In this document: piece after piece, positions 54,044 through 64,000 of the stretch | Position numbering within the stretch: position 1 is the first letter of the stretch | How the letters are laid out: every line of letters begins with the position of its first letter | Source: JAEUMG01 sp963805405 | GTDB taxonomy: Bacteria > Pseudomonadota > Alphaproteobacteria > Rhizobiales > Aestuariivirgaceae | Reading direction: 5' to 3' | NCBI GenBank assembly: GCA_963805405.1 | Contig: CAWDUC010000013.1 | Span: 1 to 64,000, forward strand | Length of the DNA: 64,000 nucleotides | Position numbers and translations under genes: made by a program | Notes under the pieces: model-generated | What the model saw: only the letters and a program-made list of their open reading frames with translations | What the model was told of the DNA's origin: nothing | Database searches by the model: none

Positions 54044-55590
54044 CTATGCAAGATCGGCAAGAAGATGCGGCACGGCATGGGCGAAGCTTCCGGCTTCGAT
54101 GCGCCCGGCAACGGCCTCGATGTCGGTCGAAAATTCGCGGTCTTCATCGCGCTGCGCGGCGAGCGCCCGCAAGATATTATGCGCGTCCTCGATCGGTTCG
54201 GAGGAACGCAAGCGGCCGGCGGAAGTCGATGCCCTCGCCGGCCGCCATCAGTTCGATGGCGACGATGCGCGCGAGATTGGCGTTCATCGGGACCAAGCCG
54301 CCGCGCGCCATGCGTCGCCATGCTGACATGGTCTTCCTGATTGGCGGAGGTGGGTGCTGAATCGATCGAGGCGGGATGCGCGCAGCTGCTTGTTCTCGCT
54401 CATCAGCGCGGCGGCCGTGCATTGCGGCATCATGAAGCCCGAATTGAGCCCGGGATTGCGGATGAGGAAGGGCGGCAGGAGCGAAATCGAGGTATCGATC
54501 AATGCGGCGATGCGGCGCTCCGACAGCGAGCCGATCTCGGCAATCGCCATCGCTATCATGTCGGCGGCAAAGGCCACCGGCTCGGCGTGGAAATTGCCGC
54601 CGGACAGCACTTCGTGATGCTGCGGGGAAGACGAGCGGATTGTCGCTGACCGCATTGGCCTCGATGAGGAGGGTGCCTCGCCGCATTGCCAAGAAGATCG
54701 AGGCAGGCGCCCATGACCTGCGGCTGGCAGCGGAAGGAATAGGGATCCTGCACCCGATCATCGCCGGTCAGATGCGAGGCGCGGATCGGCGCTGCCGGCG
54801 AGGAGGCGGCGGTAATGCGCAGCCGCAAGCTTCTGGCCCGGATGCGGGCGCAATGCGTGAATGCGCGGATCGAACGGCGTGTCGGAGCCCATGATCGCAT
54901 CGACCGACATGGCGCCGGCCAGGATCGCGGCGGCGGCGTTGCGTTCGGCGGCGATGAGGCCTGAAAGCGCGAGCGCGGTCGAAACCTGCGTGCCGTTGAG
55001 AAGCGCCAGGCCTTCCTTGGGGCCGAGCGCGCACCGGCTTGCGAGTCGAGGCGCTGGCCAGGGCCGCGGCTCCGCGTCAGGCGTCTCGCCCTTCAACGGT
55101 CGCGTGGCCTTCGCCGATCAGCACGAGGCTCATATGGGAAAGCGGCGCCAGATCGCCCGAGGCGCCGACCGAGCCTTGGCGCGGAATGACCGGCAGGATG
55201 TCGGCATTGAGAAGCGCAACGAGCGTGTCGACGGCTTCGAGCGAGATGCCGGAAGCGCCACGAGCGAGGCTGGCATCTTGAGCAGGAGTATCAGGCGCAC
55301 TACGGCTGCGGGCAGCGGAGCGCCGACGCCGGCTGCGTGCGAGCGCACGATATTGACCTGCAGGGCAGAGAGATCGGCAGGCGGCGATCCGCGTGGCTGG
55401 CGAGCTTGCCGAAGCCGGTATTGACGCCATAGATCGGACTGCCCTGCTGGCAGCAGCCGGCAATCACCGTCTCGCGGCCGAGCGCGATGGCCTTGAGCGC
55501 CGCAGCCGACAATTTGACGGTGATCGGCCCGGCAAGCGCCTGGCGGATATCGGCAAGAGTCAGCGGTTGATCGCCGATGATGAGCGGCAT
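54044..55590 (-). CDS. hutH: Histidine ammonia-lyase (many frameshifts)
   Basis: Converts histidine to urocanate. Recognisable pieces in order: MPLIIGDQPLTLADIRQAL, SPIYGVNTGFGKLASH, VNIVRSHAAGVG, then GSVGASGDLAPLSHMSLVLI with the Ala-Ser-Gly that forms the MIO cofactor, KEGLALLNGTQVSTALALSG, VQDPYSFRCQPQVMGACLDL, GNFHAEPVAFAADMIAMAIA and the tail IEAGSFAHAVPHLLADL. At least eight one-base shifts separate them, yet the total, about 515 codons, fits the normal 510. The stop is TAG 54044-54046. It begins 10 bp after hutF. Confidence 0.85.
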
Positions 55591-55600
55591 GACGCACTGC

Positions 55601-56993
55601 CTATTGCAGTTTCTCGACTGCCTTGCGCGAAGGCTTTGGCGATCTTGTCCTCGTGCAGATGACGGCGGTCGGCAACGACATGCCGGCCGGCAATGAACAT
55701 GTCCTTCACGCAAGCATTGCCGCCGGAGAAGATCCAGGCATCGATGATGGCATCGCCCGGTGCGGCCGAAGAGGGCGGGATGATCGGCATCGAGCACGCA
55801 GATATCGCGCGAAGACCCGGCGCGATGGCGCCGACCGGTTGCGCCATGGCTTGCGCCCCGCCGCCCAGTGCCGCATCGAAGAGCCGGCGGCCGGTCGATT
55901 GGCCGGGACCGTCCGGCCAGGACGTTGCGGGCGCGGTCGCGCAGGCGTTGGGAATATTCGAGCTGGCGCAGGTCTTCGGCGGGCGATCACCGAAATATGG
56001 CTGTCGGAGCCGATGGCGATGGCACCACTCTGGCGCCGAGGAAGCGATCGGCCGGGAAGATGCCGTCGCCAAGATTGGCTTCGGTCGTCGGGCAAAGGCC
56101 GGCGATCGACGCCGGAGGCGGGCCAGGCCGGCGGTCTCGGCTTCCGTCATGTGGGTGGCATGGATCGCGCACCAGCGCTGGTCGACAGGGCGAAGTTGTC
56201 CATCAGATACTCGACCGGCCGCCGGCCCGACCAGGCGAGGCAGTCCTCGACTTCCTTGGCCTGCTCGGCCACATGGATATGAATCGGGCGCATCCGCCAC
56301 CATCTGGTCGAGCCCTCGGCAATCACTTCGTCCAGAAGCTCAGCGGTGACCGCGCGCAGCGAATGCGGCGAGATGCCCAACGTTGCGCAGCGGCTGGCCC
56401 TGCAGCCCGCATTGAAGACCCTCGATGATGCGCAGGAAAGCGATCGGCGTCATTGATGAAGCGGCGCTGGCCCGGCCCGGCCGCTGGCCCCCGAAGCCGC
56501 CATAGGCATAGAGCGTCGGCAGCATGGTGATGGCGATCCCCGCCCGGCCCGCTGCCGCAAGGCAGCGCAGCGACATTTCGGCCGGGTCGTCATAGGGCGT
56601 GCCGTCGCGGCTGGTGGTGGAGATACTGGAATTCGCCGACGATCGAGAACCCGCACTTCAGCGTCTCGACATAAAGCTGCGCCGCGACCGCCTCGAGGTC
56701 CTCCGGCCCAATGCGCAAGGCAAAGCCATACATGGCTTCGCGCCAGGTCCAGAAGCTGTCGGCTCCCGGTCCCGCGCGCTCCGCCAGGCCGACCATGACG
56801 CGCTGATGGGCATGCGAATGGACATTGGGCATGGCCGGCAATGGCGATCCCGAAATCGACACGTCGGCCTGACCGGTACTGCCCGGCTTTGACGGCGGTG
56901 ATCATGCCGCCGGCATCGATATCGACCATGACATCGCTGTGCCCAGCCGATCGGGAGCAGCGCTGTCGCGAAATGCAACTTGCGTGTGGTCAT
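55601..56993 (-). CDS. hutF: Formimidoylglutamate deiminase (many frameshifts)
   Basis: Converts N-formimino-glutamate to N-formylglutamate. Pieces: KLHFATALLPIGWA, LPAMPNVHSHAHQRVMVGLA with the metal-binding HxH, FWTWREAMYGFALRIGPEDL, FSIVGEFQYLHH, ITMLPTLYAYGGFGGQ, IHIHVAEQAKEVEDCLAWSG, GSDSHISV and AKAFAQ then AVEKLQ to TAG 55601-55603. Roughly nine shifts are needed; the overall length of about 464 codons matches the family. Start at 56993 is beside the operator shared with hutI. HutF presence implies the five-step pathway through formylglutamate. Confidence 0.83.
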
Positions 56994-57009
56994 GGCCTGT
57001 CACTATACC

Positions 57010-57031
57010 TGTATATACAACCTTATACAAG
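57010..57031. promoter_or_regulatory. HutC-type operator between hutF and hutI
   Basis: TGTATATACA (57010-57019) matches the TGTA-N2-TACA core of HutC operators. A second palindromic half-match, CTTATACAAG (57022-57031), follows at once. They lie in the 51-bp gap between the divergent hutF (56993) and hutI (57045) starts, and a hutC gene is present downstream. Confidence 0.75.
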
Positions 57032-57044
57032 TGGATTCGTGGAC

Positions 57045-58261
57045 ATGCTCCTGACCAATCTCGCGGATCGCCACCATGCTCGGCGGCTACGGCCTGATCG
57101 AGGATGGCGCCATCGCAGCTCGAAAACGGCCTGATCGCCTGGATCGGGCCGCGCCAGCCGAGGCGCCGGCCGGCCGAAGATCGACTGCGAGCGGCCGGTT
57201 GCTCACCCCCGGGCTCATCGATTGCCACACCCACCTCGTCTATGGCGGCAACCGCGCCGGCTGAGTTCGAGAAGCGCCTCAATGGCGTCTCCTATGCCGA
57301 GATCGCCAAGGCCGGCGGCGGCATCCTCTCGACCGTGCGAGGCAACGCGCGCGGCGAGCGAGGCCGATCTTGCTCGCCTCCGCCACTGAGGCGGCTCGAC
57401 AATCTGCTGGCCGAGGGGGTCACCACGGTCGAGATCAAGTCGGGCTATGGCCTCGATGTCGAGACCGAGATGAAGATGCTGCAAAGTGGCGCGCGAACTC
57501 GGCAAGCGCCGGCCGGTCGAAGTCACGACGACCTTCCTCGGCGCCCACGCCTTTCCGCCGGAGTATCGCGGACGACCGTGCCGGCTATGTGAGGCTCGTC
57601 TACCGAACAAGCTCTGCCCGCCGTCCGTGCCGCAGGGCTCGCCGATGCCGTCGACGGTTTCTGCGAGGGCATCGCCTTTTCGGTCGAAGAGACCGAGCAG
57701 GTGTTCGAGGCTGCCGAAGGCATTGGGCCTTCCCGTCAAGCTTCATGCCGAGCAGCTCTCCAATCTCGGGTGGTGCGGCGCATGGCGGCGCGCTACGGGG
57801 CGCTGTCGGTCGATCACATCGAATATCTCGATGAAGCGGGGGTCATGGCGATCGCCAAGTCCGGCACCGTGGCCGTGCTGCTGCCCGGCGCCTTCTATTA
57901 CCTGCGCGAAAAGCAGGCGCCGCCGGTTGCGCAATTGCGCGCGCATCATGCGTGCCGATCGCGATTGCGACCGATCTCAATCCCGGCTCCTCGCCCGTCC
58001 ATTCGCTGCTCGACCACCATGAACATGGCTTGCGTGCTCTTCGGCCTCACGCCCGAGGAGGCCTTGCTCGGCGTCACCGCCAACGCCGCCCGCGCGCTCG
58101 GCCTCGCGGATCGCGGCACGCATCGCACCCGGCCTGCAGCGCCGATCTGGCGCTGTGGGACGTCGAGCGGACCGGGCGATCTTGCCTATCCGCTTGGGCG
58201 TCAACCCGCTGCGCCTGCGTGATGCGCGACGGCGAAGTGGTGCGGGGGCGCCTGCACATGA
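57045..58261 (+). CDS. hutI: Imidazolonepropionase (many frameshifts)
   Basis: Hydrolyses imidazolonepropionate to formiminoglutamate. Pieces in order: MLGGYGLIEDGAIA, LTPGLIDCHTHLVYGGNRA, FEKRLNGVSYAEIAKAGGGI, VTTVEIKSGYGLDVETEMKM, FLGAHAFPPEY, KLHAEQLSN, GALSVDHIEYLDEAGVMAIA, GTVAVLLPGAFYYLREKQAP, IAIATDLNPGSSPVHSLL and LGVTANAARALGLADRGT. The metal and substrate His residues are retained. Extra single bases such as G in CGAGGCAACG and T in GATCTTGCTC explain several breaks. With an extra G removed from GGGGG at 58244-58248 it ends at TGA 58259-58261, overlapping hutC. Confidence 0.85.
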
Positions 58262-59002
58262 ACGAGCCGCAGCCGCTCTATGCCAAGGTCAAGGATCACA
58301 TCCTTTCGCACATCCGCTCCGGCGCCTGGGCGCCGGGCGCGCGCGTGCCGTCCGAAAACGAACTCGTCGAAAGCTTCGGCATCAGCCGGATGACCGCCAA
58401 CCGCGCGCTGCGCGAACTGACCGCCGATGGATTCCTGGCGCGCGTTCCGGGCGTCGGCACCTTCGTGCGAGAAGCCGAGCCGGCGCGCTCCAGCCTCATC
58501 GAATTGAAGAGCATCGCCGAGGAGATCGCGGCGCGCGGGCATCGGCACGACACCCAGATCGCGCCGCAGGAAGGCCTCGATGGCGACGCCGGCGCTCGCC
58601 GAAGAATTCGAAAGCCGGCACGAAGCTGCGCGCTTGCGCATGTGATGATCGTGCACAGCGAAAACGGCGTGCCGGTGCAGCTCGAAGACCGCTATGTCAA
58701 TCTCGAAGTGGCGCCGGATTTCCTGAAGCAGGATTTCACCGCGCACGACGCCCACCGCCTATCTTCTCTCCATCGCACCCGTCGATGAGCTCGAGCACAC
58801 GGTCGAGGCGGTGCATCCCGACCTCCGCGCAGCGCAGCCTGCTCGACATTCCGGCGCGCGAGCCCTGCCTCTCGCTGCATCGGCGAAGCTGGAGCCGCGG
58901 CCGCGTCGCGACGGTCGCAACCTTCACCTATCCGGCCAGCCGCTATGCGCTTTACAGCCGCTACCGCACGACGCCCGCCGGCACGCTTGAAAGGAATTTC
59001 TC

Positions 59003-59006
<4 letters not shown>
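58258..59006 (+). CDS. hutC: GntR-family histidine utilisation repressor (frameshifts)
   Basis: N-terminal winged helix, YAKVKDHILSHIRSGAWAPG, VPSENELVESFGISRMTANR and ALRELTADGFLARVPGVGTF, then a UTRA-type ligand domain (LIELKSIAEEIAARGHRHDT, HVMIVHSENGVPVQLEDRYV, then RGRVATVATFTYPASRYALY). HutC normally represses hut genes until urocanate binds. An extra G in GAAGGCCTCG near 58575 and further shifts near 58625, 58755 and 58825 break the frame. Length, about 249 codons, is normal. ATG 58258 overlaps the hutI stop and its own TGA overlaps the hutU ATG. Confidence 0.87.
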
Positions 59007-60673
<1,667 letters not shown>

Positions 60674-60677
60674 GGCC

Positions 60678-61340
60678 ATGCATTACGATCCGCGCAACGA
60701 TCCCTGTCCCTTACCCTTCTCGCCGTTCAAATCCTGCACCGTGCCGCGGCCGATCGGCTGGCTCTCGACGATTTCGACGAATGGCATCGCCAATCTCGCG
60801 CCCTACAGCCAGTGGCAGAATCTCACTTTCGATCCGCCGATGGTGATGTTCGCCGCCAATCAGCATCTCGACGGGCGGCGGAAAGATACTGTTGTGAATG
60901 CCGAGGAGACAGGGTGGTTCGTGTGGAACATGGCGACCTTCGATCTGCGCGAGGCGGTGAACATCACCGCGGTGCCATTGCCGCATGGCGTCGATGAATT
61001 CGCGACTGCCGGCGTCACCAAGGCGTCTTGTGTCGATGCGCCGGGCCCGCGGGTTGCCGAATCGCCGTGTCACTTCGAATGCCGTTATCTGTCGACGCAG
61101 CGCCTGCGCGGCGCAAGCGCGGTCGGAACCGTCGATGTCGTATTCGGCGAAGTGGCGCGCATCCATGTGCGCGACGATGTTGTACTTGCGAATGGCAAGC
61201 TCGATATCGCCAAGATACGGCCGATCGCGCGCATGGGCTATTTCGATTACGCGGTCATCGACAATGTGTTCGAGATGATCATTCCGGATGAAGAGGCCCT
61301 TGCCGGCCTTGAAGGCCGCGCGGCGCGCGACGGCGGCTGA
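60678..61340 (+). CDS. Flavin reductase-like FMN-binding protein
   Basis: A 220-residue protein with the flavin-reductase-like split-barrel: CTVPRPIGWLSTISTNGIAN, LAPYSQWQNLTFDPPMVMF, ETGWFVWNMATFDLREAVNI and FECRYLSTQRLRG. It is likely FMN-binding; some relatives act as flavin reductases. ATG 60678 lies just past hutU, so it may be read with the hut genes though no role in histidine use is known. Convergent with ribokinase with no gap. Confidence 0.85.
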   Translation: MHYDPRNDPCPLPFSPFKSCTVPRPIGWLSTISTNGIANLAPYSQWQNLTFDPPMVMFAANQHLDGRRKDTVVNAEETGWFVWNMATFDLREAVNITAVPLPHGVDEFATAGVTKASCVDAPGPRVAESPCHFECRYLSTQRLRGASAVGTVDVVFGEVARIHVRDDVVLANGKLDIAKIRPIARMGYFDYAVIDNVFEMIIPDEEALAGLEGRAARDGG

Positions 61341-62262
61341 TTACTGACTCTTGATGAAGGCATCGACTTCTGCGGCTGTTGGAGCTGCGGCGGCGGCACC
61401 GCGCCTGGTTGTCGACAGCGCACCGCAGGCGGCGGCATAGCGAATAGCTTCGGCCAGCGTGCGGCCCGAAGCCAGCGCATGTGCGAGGCCGCCATTGAAG
61501 CAATCGCCGGCTGCCACCGTGTCGATCGGCGTCACGCGGAAGGCCGGTATCAAGCCTTCAAAATCATGCGCGCTCACTGCAACGCCCTTGGCGCCGAGTT
61601 TGACGATCGCGCCGCGCACGCCTTTGTCGCGCAATTCGCGCGCCGCCTTCAGTCCTTCTATGCGGCGTCGCGGGCTGCCAGCCAATAAGCCGCGCGGTCT
61701 CGGTCTCGTTGGGAGTCAGAAGATCGACATGTTCGAGTTCGGAAGCAGAAAAGAGCGCAGCCGGCGCAGGCGCTGGATCGAGAATGACAATGCCGCCATG
61801 CGCACGCACGCGACGCGCCGCCGATAGCGAGGCCGAGAATGGTACTTCGAGCTGGAGCAAAAGCACGCGCGCCTTGTCGAGAGCTTCTCCTGCGCGCGCC
61901 ACGTCGCTGTCATCCATGCGCATATTGGCATCGCCGATGAGGGAGATAGTGTTCTCGCCATTGGACGCTACATTGATGATGGCGATGCCGGTCGCGCCGC
62001 CTGCGTCGCGCTGGATCAGATCGATCGCGACATCATAACCGCCGATTTCCTTGAGACAGGCTTCGCCGAACATGTCGCCGCCGGTGCGGGCAATGAAGTT
62101 GACGGCGCTGCCGAGCCGGCGCGCCGCGACCGCCTGGTTGGCGCCCTTGCCGCCCAATCCGATCTTGTAGCCCGAGCCATGCAGGGTCTCGCCAGGCTTC
62201 GGCAGATGTTCGAGATAGGCGACGACATCGCAATTGATGCTGCCGAAGACCGCGATGCTCAT
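61341..62262 (-). CDS. rbsK: Ribokinase / PfkB family sugar kinase (one frameshift)
   Basis: N-terminus MSIAVFGSINCDVVAYLEHL, then GETLHGSGYKIGLGGKGANQ and AVAARRLGSAVNFIARTGGD, match ribokinase. The catalytic Asp lies in DTVAAGDCFNGGLAHALASG in the last third. The frame breaks near 61690 between LLTPNETETARLIG-type sequence (LIGWQPATPHRR) and IEGLKAARELRDKGVRGAIV. About 307 residues is normal. Substrate could be ribose or another pentose/nucleoside. No transporter is adjacent. Confidence 0.87.
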
Positions 62263-62332
62263 AGTCCCGTCACTCCGCAATTTCATTCAAGACTGGCAAA
62301 TCTGCGTTGCGCTAGGCACAGCGTCAACCGAC

Positions 62333-62930
62333 ATGACCCTCGATCAGATCATCGCCTTCGCCATCATTCGCAGCGGTCGCGGCGGGAACGCCGGGCCCCA
62401 GCAATGCCATGCTGACGGCGGTCGGCGCCGATGTCGGGTGGCGGCGCGGCCTGCCTTGTCTCTTCGGTGTCGCGGCCGGCATGGGGGCGCTCATTTTCGT
62501 CGCAGCCTTCGGACTCGGCGGCGTTCTCCTTGCCTGGCCCATGGCCGTCCCGGCGATGAAAGCCGTGGGCGCGCTCTTTCTGGTCTATCTGGCGTTGAAG
62601 ATCGCGACGTCCACCGCCGCACCGCGCGAGAGCGAGCAGCGTAGTGTCGGCTTTTGGGCCGCAGCCGGATTTCAGTGGATCAATCCCAAAGCCTGGATGG
62701 CCGGCATGGGCGCCGCAGCCGCAAGCCTCGAGGGCGTCCACGAGAATATCCTGCGGGATTCGGCAATGCTCGGCACGATCTTCGCCGTAACCGCGCTCAT
62801 CGTGTGCATTCCCTGGCTCGGCTTCGGATCATTGATCCGCCGCGCATTGATCGATCCGCGTCGGCGGCAACTCTTCAACATGATCATGGGCGGGATGCTC
62901 GCTGCATCCGCGATCATGTTTTGGATCTGA
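62333..62930 (+). CDS. LysE/RhtB family amino-acid exporter (one frameshift)
   Basis: An inner-membrane exporter of about 199 residues. The family start MTLDQIIAFAIIASVAAGTP and PGPSNAMLTAVG is obtained when one T is removed from GCCATCATTCGC near 62368; as given, the frame breaks there. The rest has hydrophobic segments LFGVAAGMGALIFVAAFGLG, VGALFLVYLALKIATST and FQWINPKAWMAGMGAAAASL, the conserved NPKAW motif. It may export an amino acid produced by local catabolism. Convergent with the dehydrogenase gene. Confidence 0.87.
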
Positions 62931-62939
62931 TACTAGAAA

Positions 62940-63815
62940 CTAACGGGTGGGGACCGGCTTCTCGCCGCGATAATCATAGAAGCCGCGATTGGTCTTGCGG
63001 CCAAGCCAGCCGGCTTCGACATATTTCACGAGCAATGGACACGGGCGATACTTCGAATCCGCCAAGCCCTCGTAAAGGACCTGCATGATCGACAGACACG
63101 TATCGAGGCCGATGAAATCGGCAAGCTCGAGCGGCCCCATGGGATGGCGCGCGCCAAGCTTCATCGCGGTGTCGATGGCTTCGACGTTGCCGACGCCTTC
63201 ATAAAGCGTATAGACCGCCTCGTTGATCATCGGCAGCAGGATGCGGTTGACGATGAAGGCCGGGAAATCCTCCGACACGGCCATGGTCTTCCCAAGGTGG
63301 GTCGAGAATTCCTTCACCGCCGTAAAGGTCTTGTCGTCGGTGGCGATGCCGCGAATGAGTTCGACCAGTTCCATGACCGGCACGGGATTCATGAAATGAA
63401 TGCCCATGAATTTTTCCGGACGATCGGTGGTGGCGGCAAGCCTGGTAATCGAAATCGACGAGGTATTGGTGCCAAGGATCGCATGCTCGGCGAGATGCGG
63501 ACAGACGCCAGCATAGATCTTGCGCTTGACGCTTTCGTCTTCGATGGCGGATTCGATCACCAGATCGCAATCCGACAAATCCTCATAGGAAGGGGCCTTG
63601 CGGATGCGCGCCAAGGCGGCATCGCGCTCGCCCTCGGACAATTTGCCGGACTTCACGCGCCGGGCAAGATTGCCGTTGATTGTGGCGAGGCCGGCCTCGA
63701 CCCGGTCGGGAGAAATGTCGTTAAGCGCTACGTCATAGCCGGCAAGGGCGCAAACATGGGCGATGCCGTTGCCCATCTGACCGGCGCCGATAACGCCGAC
63801 TTTCGAGATTCGCAT
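62940..63815 (-). CDS. hbdA: 3-hydroxybutyryl-CoA dehydrogenase
   Basis: Intact 291-residue NAD enzyme of fatty-acid or polyhydroxybutyrate metabolism. N-terminal nucleotide fold VGVIGAGQMGNGIAHVCALA, then CDLVIESAIEDESVKRKIYA, the catalytic His in FMGIHFMNPVPVMELVELIR and C-terminal LGARHPMGPLELADFIGLDT. It is followed upstream by the end of a probable etfA gene on the same strand, a common alphaproteobacterial pairing. Confidence 0.93.
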   Translation of the reverse strand: MRISKVGVIGAGQMGNGIAHVCALAGYDVALNDISPDRVEAGLATINGNLARRVKSGKLSEGERDAALARIRKAPSYEDLSDCDLVIESAIEDESVKRKIYAGVCPHLAEHAILGTNTSSISITRLAATTDRPEKFMGIHFMNPVPVMELVELIRGIATDDKTFTAVKEFSTHLGKTMAVSEDFPAFIVNRILLPMINEAVYTLYEGVGNVEAIDTAMKLGARHPMGPLELADFIGLDTCLSIMQVLYEGLADSKYRPCPLLVKYVEAGWLGRKTNRGFYDYRGEKPVPTR

Positions 63816-63956
63816 TTCGTCTAGTACCTGCTTGATAAAGGCGAGGGAGCCTATATCGCGCTCAATCCGTGGGCAAGTGCATTTCGCATGTGCGAAAGGA
63901 TTAGGCAGGCCTCCGTCCGGCGCGGCTTTTCCCGCGCCGGCAGGTCATATCAAGGA

Positions 63957-64000
63957 TTATTTACCAAGCTTGGCGAGTTCGGCCTCAAGCTCCGGGACAG
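63957..64000 (-). CDS. etfA: C-terminal end of probable electron transfer flavoprotein alpha subunit (partial)
   Basis: Only 13 codons are in the window, reading VPELEAELAKLGK to TAA 63957-63959. The ending resembles EtfA C-termini and etfA often precedes this dehydrogenase gene in alphaproteobacteria. The piece is too short to prove identity. Confidence 0.5.
   Translation of the reverse strand, partial: VPELEAELAKLGK

Overview
The window looks like the chromosome of an alphaproteobacterium, probably Hyphomicrobiales (Rhizobiales). This rests on high GC, gene families and neighbourhoods typical of that order (DUF2277, DUF1185 pairs, a 3-hydroxybutyryl-CoA dehydrogenase next to what looks like etfA), and several short palindromic repeats common in rhizobial genomes. 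The genus cannot be told from the sequence. 

Layout. (1) 1-7.67 kb: end of a beta-helix protein, a clear terminator, then type II secretion genes: gspO and gspD leftward; gspE, F, G, H, I and the first codons of a fifth pseudopilin/minor pseudopilin gene rightward. (2) At about 7672 this gene is cut and joined directly to the middle of leuC, which lacks its 3' part. This is either a misjoin or a real rearrangement. (3) 8.5-18.5 kb: DUF1287 protein, cytosine deaminase, Popeye-like cyclic-nucleotide protein, VOC protein, then a RutR-type regulator divergent from an NMT1/THI5-type ABC transporter and a dihydropyrimidinase, with a near-perfect RutR operator between them. (4) 18.5-23.7 kb: mixed region with a compositionally different orphan gene, an aberrant tRNA-like sequence, membrane proteins, a lytic transglycosylase and a ClpP-like periplasmic protein. 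(5) 23.8-34.2 kb: a collinear block of two M20 hydrolases, an FAD subunit, a fused 2Fe-2S/molybdopterin hydroxylase, a 6-hydroxynicotinate-reductase-like protein, UPF0280, two DUF1185 proteins and RidA. It reads as an uncharacterised N-heterocycle degradation system and is the best candidate for new biology here. (6) 34.2-53.97 kb: amine metabolism: two FAD amine/amino-acid oxidoreductases, a complete polyamine-type ABC importer followed by an isochorismatase-like hydrolase, a NylB-like serine hydrolase and an amidase, a second paralogous amidase, N-carbamoylputrescine amidase, a dimethylamine-dehydrogenase-like flavoprotein and an acetylpolyamine amidohydrolase. (7) 54.0-60.7 kb: histidine utilisation: hutH and hutF leftward, hutI, hutC, hutU rightward, with a HutC-like operator between hutF and hutI. 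(8) 60.7-64.0 kb: flavin reductase, ribokinase, LysE exporter, 3-hydroxybutyryl-CoA dehydrogenase and the tail of a probable etfA.

Taken together, most of the window serves import and breakdown of nitrogen-rich small molecules: pyrimidines/hydantoins, an unidentified heterocycle, polyamines and amides, and histidine.

Caution. About twenty genes are interrupted by one-base shifts although both flanks keep family motifs. Several shifts are explained by one duplicated base, and one gene has a compensating pair. This pattern points to sequence error more than gene decay, so such genes are given here as CDS spanning the whole expected reading region, with the shifts noted.
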